Part shown: positions 35,262-43,905 of the stretch, in pieces
How positions within the stretch are numbered: position 1 is the first letter of the stretch
Layout: each line of letters opens with the position of its first letter
Assembly (NCBI GenBank): GCA_902572345.1
Contig: CACGEW010000009.1
Span: 1 to 48,091 of the forward strand
DNA: 48,091 bases
Direction: 5' to 3'
Source of the DNA: an uncultured Pelagibacteraceae bacterium
GTDB taxonomy: Bacteria; Pseudomonadota; Alphaproteobacteria; Pelagibacterales; Pelagibacteraceae
Notes under the pieces: generated by a model
What the model was told of the DNA's origin: nothing
Seen by the model: the letters and a program-made list of their open reading frames with translations, nothing else
Database searches by the model: none
Translations under genes and position numbers: made by a program

Positions 35262-35863
35262 GAGAAAGAAAAAGAAAATTAATATTCATTCAATCATTAT
35301 TGTTAATTATTGGAATACTAATTATTTTTTACACTTACTATAATAAAAATAATAAATTAAATAAACAAATTATCTCCAGAGATGATCAGAAGAACATCGA
35401 GAAGAAATTAGCTAATGAAAAAGACAGTGGAAATGTATTTTATGATATAGAGTACTCAGGTATCGATCTAGGTGGTAATAGATATATTTTGAAATCAAAA
35501 GAAGCTTTTAATAATAATCAAAATCAAGAAATTATTAATATGAAGTTTGTAGAAGCTACTTTTTATTTTAAAGACGACACGACTCTTTTTGTGTGGTCTG
35601 ATAAAGGAGTATATAATAATAGAACCTTAGATATGAAATTTGAAGGTAGCGTAGTGGTAAATTATCAAGAAAGCGAGCTTTATGCTAAAAATGCTGAATA
35701 TTCTAATCTTAAGGGCTTCATTACTATATCAGAGGATGTATTAATAAACGACAGCAGAGGAAGAATGGTTGCTGACAAACTTCTTTTTGATATAAAAAAG
35801 AAAACGTTAAATGTTCAGTCTTTAAGTGAAAATAAAATTAACGCTGATATAAAATTAAAATGA
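35258..35863 (+). CDS. lptC: LPS export periplasmic protein LptC (OstA-like fold)
   Basis: LptC is the inner-membrane anchored part of the Lpt bridge that passes LPS from LptBFG to LptA. The 201-residue protein has a basic start, one membrane helix (10-27, FIQSLLLIIGILIIFYTY) and a periplasmic beta-strand domain of OstA character (ANEKDSGNVFYDIEYSG..., later FEGSVVVNYQESELYAKNAEYS and SRGRMVADKLLFDIKKKTL). The latter part is LptA-like. lptA, normally next, is missing at this site. Overlaps lptB by four bases. Confidence 0.82.
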   Translation: MRERKRKLIFIQSLLLIIGILIIFYTYYNKNNKLNKQIISRDDQKNIEKKLANEKDSGNVFYDIEYSGIDLGGNRYILKSKEAFNNNQNQEIINMKFVEATFYFKDDTTLFVWSDKGVYNNRTLDMKFEGSVVVNYQESELYAKNAEYSNLKGFITISEDVLINDSRGRMVADKLLFDIKKKTLNVQSLSENKINADIKLK

Positions 35864-36615
35864 AAAAAGGTTTTAGAATTTTAAAATTTAAGAAAGACAA
35901 ACCCATATTCGAAATTAAAGATGTGAGCAAATCCTTCGATGGAAGACCGATTTTAAAAAAACTTTCTTTAAAAGTTTTTCCTGGCGAGTGTGTTGGAGTT
36001 TTAGGTCCTAATGGATGTGGTAAAACTACTTTATTTTCGATGTGTATTGGTGAACAAAATGTTGAGGGTGGAAAAATATTTCTTAAAGATAAATCAATTG
36101 AACAAATTCCAATTCACTTACGCTCAAAAGAGGGGCTGGGTTATTTGCCTCAGCAAAGAAGTGTTTTCAATATGTCTGTTTACGACAACATCTTAGGTAT
36201 TGCTCAAATTTCAATAAAAGGTGTAGATGCACAGAAATCAATAACAGAAAAATTACTTGATGAATTTAATTTACAACATTTAAGAACTTTGAATGCATCA
36301 GTGCTCTCTGGAGGTGAAATAAGAAGATTAATGATGGCGAGAGTAATGATCAATAAGCCCAAAATAGTTTTACTTGATGAACCTTTGGCAGCTCTTGATC
36401 CTTTAGTTATTCAGGATATTCAAAAATATATTTTAAAAATTCAATCAAATGGAACAGCAATTTTAGTAACTGACCACAATGTGAAAAATTTATTCGATAT
36501 AACTGATCGAAGCTATGTTCTTGGTGAACATTCTGTAATTGCTGAGGGTTCTTCAAGAGAGTTGTTAAAATCCACAAAAGCTATTGAACATTATTTTGGA
36601 TCACAATTTTCTTGA
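35860..36615 (+). CDS. lptB: LPS export ABC transporter ATPase LptB
   Basis: Cytoplasmic ATPase that powers LPS extraction by LptFG. The 251-residue product has Walker A GPNGCGKTTLFSM near 47, the Q-loop segment LGYLPQQRSVFNMSV near 93, signature LSGGEIRRLMMAR near 148, Walker B IVLLDEPLAALDP near 168 and the switch histidine in ILVTDHNVKNLF near 201. The first 17 residues extend before the usual start of the domain. The gene overlaps lptC by four bases and ends four bases before aroA. Confidence 0.95.
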   Translation: MKKGFRILKFKKDKPIFEIKDVSKSFDGRPILKKLSLKVFPGECVGVLGPNGCGKTTLFSMCIGEQNVEGGKIFLKDKSIEQIPIHLRSKEGLGYLPQQRSVFNMSVYDNILGIAQISIKGVDAQKSITEKLLDEFNLQHLRTLNASVLSGGEIRRLMMARVMINKPKIVLLDEPLAALDPLVIQDIQKYILKIQSNGTAILVTDHNVKNLFDITDRSYVLGEHSVIAEGSSRELLKSTKAIEHYFGSQFS

Positions 36616-36619
36616 GAAA

Positions 36620-37963
36620 ATGCCATTAAGTAATTTTAGTTTAAAAATAAATCATAAAATTTTACCTTTTAAAAAAAATATTTTTGTAGACTCTGATAAG
36701 TCTTTATCAATAAGAAGTTTTTTGATTGGCTCAATAAGCAACGGGATTTCCGATATTAATAATGTTTTAGAGTCTGAGGACGTTTTTTCTACAATTAATT
36801 CGCTTAAAAAATTGGGAGTAAAAATTAAAAAAAAAGAAAAAAAAAAATATATTGTCTATGGAAATGGTTTAGGATCTCTAATAGCAAAAAAAAATCTTAA
36901 ATTAGATTTTGGAAATTCTGGAACACTTGCGAGATTATTAATAGGAATTATTTCTACAACGCCAAATATTAATATAAAACTTTCTGGAGATGCTTCTCTT
37001 AGCAAAAGAAGTATGAAAAAATTAATTGAATTAATGGAATTATTTGGAGCGTCTTTCTCCCCTAATAAAAAATATAAATTTCCTTTGCAAATATCCTCTA
37101 GCCAATTTCCTATCGGAATAAAATATCAAGCTGGGGTATCGGCACAGCTTAAAAGTGCTGTCATACTTGCAGGTTTAAACTCATGGGGAGTCACAACTGT
37201 AATTGAAAAAGAAAAAAGTAGAGACCACACAGAAAATATGCTTTTAAGAAATTCCAAAGTGATAAAAATAAAAAATAATCGTGAAAGGATAATTAAAATT
37301 AACGGAAAAAAAAAATTAAACTCCTCTTCCATAAATATTTTTGGTGACCCATCTTCAGCCGCCTTCTTTACAGCGCTTACTTTGCTTAATCCTAGATCAT
37401 CCTTAATTATAAAAAAAGTTGGCTTAAATCCAACAAGGATTGGATTTTATAACTTGCTTAAAAAACACGGAGCCAAAATACAATTTAGGAAACTAAAAAA
37501 AAAAAATAATGAAGTACATGGAAATATTTTAATAAGGACGAGCAATTTAAAACCTATTAATGCTTCCAAAGAATTTTATGTTAACTCTACCGACGAATAC
37601 CCTATTTTATTTGTAATAGCAGCTTTATCTAATGGCTGTTCTCAATTCAACGGTATTAAAGATTTGGCTAATAAAGAAAGTAATCGAATAGTCGAAATGC
37701 AAAAAGTTTTGAAACAAATTGGCGTAAAAAGTTTTTCATCCAAAAATAGTTTAAAAATTTATGGTAAAGGAATTAATGATTGTAGCAATAAAAAAATATT
37801 TGTACCTAATTTAGGTGATCACAGAATATGTATGGCGACTTTTATTTTAGCAGTCTTGACTGGAGCTAAAACAAATATTAAAAATTTTGAAACAGTAAAT
37901 ACGTCCTCTCCTTCGTTCTTAAAAACAATGAAACAACTTGGAGCTAAATTTGAAACGAAATAA
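36620..37963 (+). CDS. aroA: 3-phosphoshikimate 1-carboxyvinyltransferase (EPSP synthase)
   Basis: Joins shikimate-3-phosphate and PEP in the shikimate pathway. The ATG at 36620 is chosen (447 residues); the frame is open into lptB. Motifs: DKSLSIRSFLIGSISNG near 23, LDFGNSGTLARLLIGI near 95, LSGDASLSKRSMKKLI near 126, SRDHTENML near 200 and the catalytic region NSTDEYPILFVIAALSNG near 320, then GDHRICMA near 401. The NSGTLAR form of the PEP-binding loop differs from the class I NAGTAMR. It overlaps cmk by 14 bases. Confidence 0.95.
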   Translation: MPLSNFSLKINHKILPFKKNIFVDSDKSLSIRSFLIGSISNGISDINNVLESEDVFSTINSLKKLGVKIKKKEKKKYIVYGNGLGSLIAKKNLKLDFGNSGTLARLLIGIISTTPNINIKLSGDASLSKRSMKKLIELMELFGASFSPNKKYKFPLQISSSQFPIGIKYQAGVSAQLKSAVILAGLNSWGVTTVIEKEKSRDHTENMLLRNSKVIKIKNNRERIIKINGKKKLNSSSINIFGDPSSAAFFTALTLLNPRSSLIIKKVGLNPTRIGFYNLLKKHGAKIQFRKLKKKNNEVHGNILIRTSNLKPINASKEFYVNSTDEYPILFVIAALSNGCSQFNGIKDLANKESNRIVEMQKVLKQIGVKSFSSKNSLKIYGKGINDCSNKKIFVPNLGDHRICMATFILAVLTGAKTNIKNFETVNTSSPSFLKTMKQLGAKFETK

Positions 37964-38591
37964 AATTTTTTTACAAATTACTTGTGATGGTGGTGCGGCT
38001 ACTGGAAAATCTACTGGTGCTAAATTAATTGCTAAAAAATATAAGTTACCATTTCTTTCAAGTGGTTTGCTTTATAGATATGCTGCCTTTTTAATTTTAA
38101 AAAACAATCCTAAAAATAAAATTTTTTTTTTGAACAAAAAATTTAAAATATTAAATTATAAAAAACTTAATAAATTAAATCTCCATTCACCTAAAATCTC
38201 TACTTATAGCTCAATTATAGCTAAAGAACTAAAAATAAGAAATATTCTTAAAAAATATCAAAAAAACTTCATTAAGAAAAATAAAGGCTGTGTTTTAGAG
38301 GGAAGAGATGCTTCAACTAAAATTTTACCTAATTCAGATGTAAAATTTTTCTTTATTTGTAATTTGAACACTGCTGCTAAGAGAAGATACGATGAATTAA
38401 AAAAAAAAAATTCAAAAATAAAACTTATTAATGTTAAAAATGCTTTAAAATTAAGGAATATTTTAGATAAAAAAAGAAAACATAGTCCTTTAAAAAAGCA
38501 TAAAAATGCTGTAGTTGTGGACACCGGTAAATTAAGCAAACAAGCAATGGTATATAAAATGTCAAAATATATAGATAAGTTTTTAAAATAA
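37950..38591 (+). CDS. cmk: Cytidylate kinase
   Basis: Phosphorylates CMP and dCMP. The TTG at 37950 is chosen because GGAG at 37940-37943 sits six bases before it and no ATG is nearby; a TTG at 37938 is the alternative. The 213-residue product has P-loop CDGGAATGKST near 12-22, SSGLLYRYAA near 36, LEGRDASTKILP near 110 and the LID/CMP region KKRKHSPLKK...VVVDTGKLS near 171-195. It overlaps the aroA 3' end by 14 bases and is three bases from rpsA, a common neighbour. Confidence 0.92.
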   Translation: MKRNKIFLQITCDGGAATGKSTGAKLIAKKYKLPFLSSGLLYRYAAFLILKNNPKNKIFFLNKKFKILNYKKLNKLNLHSPKISTYSSIIAKELKIRNILKKYQKNFIKKNKGCVLEGRDASTKILPNSDVKFFFICNLNTAAKRRYDELKKKNSKIKLINVKNALKLRNILDKKRKHSPLKKHKNAVVVDTGKLSKQAMVYKMSKYIDKFLK

Positions 38592-38594
38592 ATT

Positions 38595-40316
38595 ATGGCC
38601 TCTGAACAAGAATTAAAAAAAATTAGCCCCTCACAAAAAGAATTTCAAAGTCTATTAGATCAGGACTTTAAAGATAGAAAACTTAAAGAAAACGAAATAA
38701 TAAACTCTACTGTTACTGAGATAACCAAAAATTTTATAATAGTTGATTGCAAAGCAAAAATGGAGGGCATGATACCTATTGAGGAATTCAAAAATGATGA
38801 TGAGCTCTCAAAATTAAAAGTAGGTTCTAAAATTGATGTTTATCTAGAAAGAATAGAGAGTTTTAAGGGAGAAATAATTATTTCAAGAGATAAGGCAAGA
38901 AAAATGAAAGCTTGGAAAAAAATGGAAAAAGTTTTTGAGTCTCAAGAAGAAATGACTGGTTACATTACTGGCAAAGTAAAAGGAGGGTTTATAACTACAG
39001 TGGAAGGTTTACCTTGCTTCATGCCGTCCTCACAAATTGACGTAAAACCAATGAAGCGAATTGATCACTTAATGAACACTCCAGTAAAAGTAATTGCCAC
39101 TAGGATAGATAAAAATAGAGGTAACGTTTGTGTTTCAAGAAGAGCTGTATTAGAAAAAAATAAAAATGCGGTAATAACTGAGGCGCTGAAAAATCTTAAA
39201 GAAGGTGATATTGTTGAAAACGCCATCGTAAAAGCGACAACGGACTGGGGTATATTTTTAGATATAGACGGAGTTGATGCACTACTCCACGTTTCTGACC
39301 TAAGTCACGGAAGAGTAAAAAAACCAGCTGATTTAGTTACTATTGGACAGAAGTTAAAAGTAAAAATAACAAAAATTGACTCTAAAACTAATCGTGTTTC
39401 CGCATCTGTTAAAGCTTTAATAGAGGATCCTTTTGAAAATATTGAAAAAAAATACAAGTTGGGTGAAATATACGAGGGAGTTGTGACAAAGATCATGGAT
39501 TATGGTTGCTTTGTTAAAATACAAGAGGGTGTTGAAGGATTAATACATAATTCTGAACTTGATTGGACCAATAAAAACATTAAGCCAAGTAAAGTTTTAT
39601 CGGTATCTCAAAAAATAAAGTTTAAAATAGTAAACATAGATAAAGAAACAAAGAGAATTTCACTTTCATACAAGTCCACTTTAGAAAATCCATGGGATAA
39701 AATTAAAGATCTTGTAGGTAAGGAGGTTAAAATTATAATCAAGAATATTACAGATAAAGCAATTTTTGGTGATTTGTCTGATTACGGTCTCTCTGGAATG
39801 TTGCACTATAAAGAAATTTCATACGACGAAAGTGTAGAGAACCTAAAAAATTTTAAAAAAAATGATATTATAAATGTAAAAATTATAGAGCTTAAAGATG
39901 ATAAAATTAGATTCTCAAAAAGGGCCCTTGAAAAAGACCCTTTAGATTGGTTTAAAGATAACAATAAAAAAGTCGGCGACGTAATAACTACTCGTATTCA
40001 TGAAGTTTTGAAAACAGGAGTAAAAGTTTCAATTGATAAAGAAAAAAAGTTGATTGTTAACATAAGGAAATCTGATCTAGCAAAAGAAGCTTCGGATCAA
40101 AGACCAGAGGTATTCAGTAAAGACAACGCATTAGACGCTAAGATAATAGAACTAGATATTAAAAACAGAAGAATAAAATTAAGTCCAAAGTCTGCTCAGA
40201 TAGACGAAGAAAAGACATTAATAGCTAAATTTGGAGAAGGCGCAACAAAATCAGGTGCCACACTAAAAGGTATTTTTGAAAAAGCAATCGGTAAAAAAAG
40301 TAAAAAAGAAAAATAA
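38595..40316 (+). CDS. rpsA: 30S ribosomal protein S1
   Basis: S1 brings mRNA to the 30S subunit, in particular those with weak or no SD. The 573-residue protein is built of six S1 RNA-binding repeats, at about 35-105, 120-190, 205-275, 290-360, 375-440 and 460-530. Repeats 3 and 4 show the typical pattern (DWGIFLDIDGVDALLHVSDLS, and DYGCFVKIQEGVEGLIHNSE); repeat 6 is degenerate. The tail is lysine-rich. The cmk-rpsA-ihfB order is widely conserved. Confidence 0.98.
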   Translation: MASEQELKKISPSQKEFQSLLDQDFKDRKLKENEIINSTVTEITKNFIIVDCKAKMEGMIPIEEFKNDDELSKLKVGSKIDVYLERIESFKGEIIISRDKARKMKAWKKMEKVFESQEEMTGYITGKVKGGFITTVEGLPCFMPSSQIDVKPMKRIDHLMNTPVKVIATRIDKNRGNVCVSRRAVLEKNKNAVITEALKNLKEGDIVENAIVKATTDWGIFLDIDGVDALLHVSDLSHGRVKKPADLVTIGQKLKVKITKIDSKTNRVSASVKALIEDPFENIEKKYKLGEIYEGVVTKIMDYGCFVKIQEGVEGLIHNSELDWTNKNIKPSKVLSVSQKIKFKIVNIDKETKRISLSYKSTLENPWDKIKDLVGKEVKIIIKNITDKAIFGDLSDYGLSGMLHYKEISYDESVENLKNFKKNDIINVKIIELKDDKIRFSKRALEKDPLDWFKDNNKKVGDVITTRIHEVLKTGVKVSIDKEKKLIVNIRKSDLAKEASDQRPEVFSKDNALDAKIIELDIKNRRIKLSPKSAQIDEEKTLIAKFGEGATKSGATLKGIFEKAIGKKSKKEK

Positions 40317-40598
40317 TTGTCAAGACGAGAGCTAATAAAAAAGCTTAAAGATAAAAATCCTGAACTTAATAGATCTGAGTTAGAGATCACACTAGATTTG
40401 TTTTGTGATAATATCGTAGACACTCTAAAAAGTGGAAATGATGTTGAAATTCGCGGTCTAGGAAGATGGTATTGTAAAAATCTTAAAGAAAATTTTAATG
40501 CACGAAATCCTGCTACTAATGAGTTAATTTATAAACCAGAACGTGTTAAAGTTAGATTTAGACCGTCAAAAAAATTGAGAGAAATAGTGAACGAATGA
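40317..40598 (+). CDS. ihfB: Integration host factor subunit beta (HU/IHF family)
   Basis: DNA-bending protein that pairs with IhfA. The 93-residue product has the HU/IHF fold with SRRELIKKLKDKNPELNRSE at the start, VEIRGLGRWYCKNLKENFNAR near 42-62 and the arm RNPATNELIYKPERVKVRF with the intercalating proline. The gene begins with TTG directly after the rpsA stop (TAATTG), with no other start candidate. It overlaps pyrF by four bases (ATGA). Confidence 0.94.
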   Translation: MSRRELIKKLKDKNPELNRSELEITLDLFCDNIVDTLKSGNDVEIRGLGRWYCKNLKENFNARNPATNELIYKPERVKVRFRPSKKLREIVNE

Positions 40599-41284
40599 AG
40601 AAACCTAAAATTTTTATAGCTTGTGATACAAATAATATTAAAAAGGTAAAAGAAATTATCGCTAAATCAAAAACTACTAAACTAGATATTGGTTTCAAAT
40701 TTGGGCTAGAATTTTTTTATAGTATAGGAGGGCGTAAATTTATTTCAAAAATAAGGGGAAAAAAAATATTTTTAGATCTAAAACTCAATGATATTCCTGC
40801 TACGTGCGTTGCAGCAATCAAATCTTTAAAAGATCTCAGGAACATCAATTATTTAACATTACATGCTAATTCAGGTGAAGAAACAATTAGAGCAGTTGTA
40901 AAATCAGCAAAAAAAACTAATTCTAAAATGAAAATATTGTTAGTTACTATTTTGACAAGCATTTCTAATTTATCAATTAAAAAAATTGGTCACACAAAAT
41001 CTGTAAAAGATTTGGTAAAAAAACAAGCTCGCCTTGCTAAAACATGTGGTTGTCATGGAATAGTTTGTGCTGGCTCTGATTTAAAATTTCTGAAGAAAAT
41101 ATTCAAAGGTGAAATTATTACTCCGGGTATTCGTTTCAAAGGTGAGGACTCTGGAGATCAAAAAAGAGTTATGGGGCCTAAGGAGGCTTTTCAAAATGGG
41201 AGTACTGCACTTGTATTGGGACGTCCCATTATTCGAGGTAATATAAAAAAAAATATTTCAAAACTTATTAAAGAATTAGAATAA
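40595..41284 (+). CDS. pyrF: Orotidine-5'-phosphate decarboxylase
   Basis: Makes UMP from OMP, the last step of pyrimidine synthesis. The 229-residue product keeps the catalytic Lys/Asp array in IFLDLKLNDIPAT near 60-72 and the phosphate site ITPGIRF near 172 with LVLGRPII near 208. The length is normal. It overlaps ihfB by four bases and trpF by one. Confidence 0.96.
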   Translation: MKKPKIFIACDTNNIKKVKEIIAKSKTTKLDIGFKFGLEFFYSIGGRKFISKIRGKKIFLDLKLNDIPATCVAAIKSLKDLRNINYLTLHANSGEETIRAVVKSAKKTNSKMKILLVTILTSISNLSIKKIGHTKSVKDLVKKQARLAKTCGCHGIVCAGSDLKFLKKIFKGEIITPGIRFKGEDSGDQKRVMGPKEAFQNGSTALVLGRPIIRGNIKKNISKLIKELE

Positions 41285-41892
41285 TGAAAATTAAAATTTG
41301 TGGTTTAAATATAACCAGAGATGTTCAATTATGTATTGATCTTAAAGTAAATTTTTTAGGATTTGTCTTCTATGAAAAATCTCCTCGAAATATAAATTTA
41401 AAAGAAGTTAAGTATCTATCTAAATTTGAAAAAAAAGACTCTTCATTTGTCGCAGTTACAGTAAATCCATCTAATGATTTTATTAAGGAGAACTTATCTG
41501 AAAATTTTGACTATATACAGCTTCATGGTTCAGAAACAGAAGAAAGAGTAAAAGAGATAAAGAATATGGGTTTTAAAGTAATCAAAACTATAAAAGTAAA
41601 ATATGAGAGAGATATCGATAGATACAAACAATTTAATAATGCTGATAGAATACTATTTGATACACCAGGAATGGAAAAGTCATTACAATTTCCAAAAAGT
41701 CTTATTTCTAAACTCCCTAAAGGCGAGAAATATGCGCTAGCTGGCTCTATCTCTGAAGATAATGTAAGAAGTATTAGCAAATTAGGGGTTAAATTTTTAG
41801 ATTTATCATCTAGTTTAGAAAGTCAGGTAGGTTACAAAGATCATCTTAAAATTAAAAATTTTATTAAAAAAACTAATGAGCTTAAAAATTAA
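41284..41892 (+). CDS. trpF: Phosphoribosylanthranilate isomerase (divergent)
   Basis: Catalyses the Amadori rearrangement in tryptophan synthesis. The 202-residue barrel keeps the general base Cys in KICGL (residue 6) and the general acid Asp in ILFDTPG near 120. The GGxGxxFDW loop that follows this Asp in most TrpF proteins is absent and replaced by a shorter GMEKSLQFP segment, and the phosphate-site segments read ALAGSI and DLSSSLES. Activity is likely but the enzyme is divergent. It overlaps pyrF by one base and trpB by 17. Confidence 0.9.
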   Translation: MKIKICGLNITRDVQLCIDLKVNFLGFVFYEKSPRNINLKEVKYLSKFEKKDSSFVAVTVNPSNDFIKENLSENFDYIQLHGSETEERVKEIKNMGFKVIKTIKVKYERDIDRYKQFNNADRILFDTPGMEKSLQFPKSLISKLPKGEKYALAGSISEDNVRSISKLGVKFLDLSSSLESQVGYKDHLKIKNFIKKTNELKN

Positions 41893-43108
41893 AAGAAACA
41901 TTCCTTTAATCGATCAACATGACAAAAACTTTATGTATGGAGGAAAATTTGGTGGTAACTTTATACCTGAAACACTTAAAAAACCTATAGACGACTTAAC
42001 AAAACTATTTACGAAATTGAGAAAAGACAAAAAATTTCTAAATGAAAGAGATTATCACTTTAAAAATTATGTTGGCGCTCCAACACCTTTTATTAAATTA
42101 GAAAATTTAACCGATCATCTTGGAGGTGCTCAAATTTATGCAAAAGTAGTTTCTGAAGCCAATGGTGGAGCTCACAAGATTTATAATGCAACGGTTCATT
42201 GTTTGATAGCTAAGAAAGCAGGAAAGAAATATATTGTTGGGGACACAGGTGCAGGATACGCAGGTAAAATGCTCTCTATGGCAGCAAAAAAATTTGACCT
42301 CAAGTGTAAAATTTTTATGGGAGCTAAAGATATTAAAAGACAAAGACCTAATGTTGAAGCCATGAAAAAAAATGGAGCAAAAATAGTTCCAGTCACAACT
42401 GGAAGTCAAACACTAGTTGATGCTGTAAGTGAATGTATGAGATATTGGGTTTCAAATTGTGACACAACTCATATGTGTGTTGGTTCAACAGTTGGTCCCA
42501 ACATTTTTATAAAAATTTGCGCTTGGAGTACTGCTCAAATCTCAAGAGAATTGATTAAACAAGTTTATGAAGAATTTGGAAGAGTTCCTAATAAATTAAA
42601 ATTAATTAATTGCGTAGGAGGAGGAAGCTCAGCAGCAGGATTCTGGAATGAATTTATTAATACAAAAGCTCAATTAATTGGAGTGGAGGCTGGAGGTCCT
42701 AATAACAGCACACTTCATGCAGCACCATTAACCAATGGATCTAAAATTGGTATTCTACATGGTGCTGCACAATATGTTATACAGGATAAAGAAGGTCAGA
42801 TAGGTTCTACAGAGTCAATTTCTGCGGGACTTGATTATCCAGGAATTTCTCCTTTACATTGTTTTCTCAAAGATACAAAAAGGGCTAGGTATACTTCTGC
42901 AAGTGATGAGGAAGCACTTGAAGCTTATCAACTAGTTTCAAAACTTGAAAATATTTCTCCTTCACTTGAGCCATCACATGCGTTTGCTGAAGCAATAAAG
43001 CTAGCACCTAAGTTAAACTCTTCCGAGGTTATAGTTGTTAATTCTTGTGGAGATAGTCTTAAAGATAAAGACATAATCAAACAAAAGTTAGGTTCTTATA
43101 TAAGATGA
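41876..43108 (+). CDS. trpB: Tryptophan synthase beta chain (TrpB) with altered active site
   Basis: TrpB makes tryptophan from indole and serine using PLP. The 410-residue protein aligns along its whole length: GGKFGGNFIPETL near 22, GGAHK with the PLP lysine K101, GVEAGGP near 269, DKEGQIGSTESISAGLDYPG near 304. Several catalytic positions differ from the Salmonella enzyme: E109 is Asp123, Q114-H115 are Tyr128-Ala129, N236 is Ser, D305 is Arg338, S377 is Cys391, and the GRGDKD end motif is GDSLKDKD. R141 (MGAKDIKRQ) and E350 (LEPSHA) counterparts are kept. It overlaps trpF by 17 bases and trpA by four. Function as a full tryptophan synthase is likely from context but not certain. Confidence 0.88.
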   Translation: MSLKIKRNIPLIDQHDKNFMYGGKFGGNFIPETLKKPIDDLTKLFTKLRKDKKFLNERDYHFKNYVGAPTPFIKLENLTDHLGGAQIYAKVVSEANGGAHKIYNATVHCLIAKKAGKKYIVGDTGAGYAGKMLSMAAKKFDLKCKIFMGAKDIKRQRPNVEAMKKNGAKIVPVTTGSQTLVDAVSECMRYWVSNCDTTHMCVGSTVGPNIFIKICAWSTAQISRELIKQVYEEFGRVPNKLKLINCVGGGSSAAGFWNEFINTKAQLIGVEAGGPNNSTLHAAPLTNGSKIGILHGAAQYVIQDKEGQIGSTESISAGLDYPGISPLHCFLKDTKRARYTSASDEEALEAYQLVSKLENISPSLEPSHAFAEAIKLAPKLNSSEVIVVNSCGDSLKDKDIIKQKLGSYIR

Positions 43109-43905
43109 AATCTAAAATAACTCTAGCTTTTGATATTTGCAAAAAGGAAAAAAGACCAGCTTTAATTACTTACACAGTTGCTGGGGACAACACTAAGAAT
43201 AATTCTCTCAAAATTCTAAATGAATTATCAAAACATGCTGATATTTTGGAGCTTGGATTTGCACACAACACTCCTATAGCGGACGGCGGACAGATACAAG
43301 GTAGCTCCCATCGAGCTCTTAAAAATGGAATTAAATTAAAAGATGTTTTTCAAATAGTGAAGAAATTTAAAAAAATAAACCCTCATAAACCAATAATCCT
43401 AATGGGTTATTTCAATTTAATTTTTCAAAATGGAGAAAATAATTTTTTAAAAAGCTGTAAATCATCAGGAGTAGATGGCTTAATCATAGTTGATCTTCCT
43501 TATCCTGAAAATAAAAAATTTGCTAATAAATGTAAAAGAAAATCAATAAATTTCATTCAACTTCTATCTCCAACTACATCTAAAGATAGAATGAAAAAAA
43601 TTATTAAAGACTCGCACGATATGATTTATTACATATCAATGTTGTCAACAACTGGAGGAAAGTTAAAGGTTTCGCCAAAAAAAATTCTTCATAACTATAA
43701 TGCAATAAAAAGAATCAACCCAAAAAAGAATCTTGTGATAGGGTTCGGTATTACAGATAAGACTATATCATCATTAAAATCGGCAAATGGGTTAGTAGTG
43801 GGTAGTATGTTGTGTAAAACAATAACAGAATCACTCAAAATGAGACAAAATCCTGTCACAAAGTTGGGTAAAGTTGTGTACAATCTAAAAAGTAAAATTA
43901 TATGA
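43105..43905 (+). CDS. trpA: Tryptophan synthase alpha chain
   Basis: Cleaves indole-3-glycerol phosphate to indole for TrpB. The 266-residue barrel keeps the two catalytic acids, Glu in ILELGF (near 49) and Asp in PIADGGQIQ (near 60). The loop between them reads AHNT where FSDP is common. The phosphate-binding ends are GFGIT near 213 and VVGSML near 233; the loop 6 motif is STTGG in place of GVTG. It overlaps trpB and accD by four bases each. Confidence 0.94.
   Translation: MKSKITLAFDICKKEKRPALITYTVAGDNTKNNSLKILNELSKHADILELGFAHNTPIADGGQIQGSSHRALKNGIKLKDVFQIVKKFKKINPHKPIILMGYFNLIFQNGENNFLKSCKSSGVDGLIIVDLPYPENKKFANKCKRKSINFIQLLSPTTSKDRMKKIIKDSHDMIYYISMLSTTGGKLKVSPKKILHNYNAIKRINPKKNLVIGFGITDKTISSLKSANGLVVGSMLCKTITESLKMRQNPVTKLGKVVYNLKSKII

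Noticed and set aside
36584-36619. Longer aroA start within lptB
   Set aside because: The extra residues are the lptB 3' end in another frame; the ATG at 36620 fits the protein family and the spacing.
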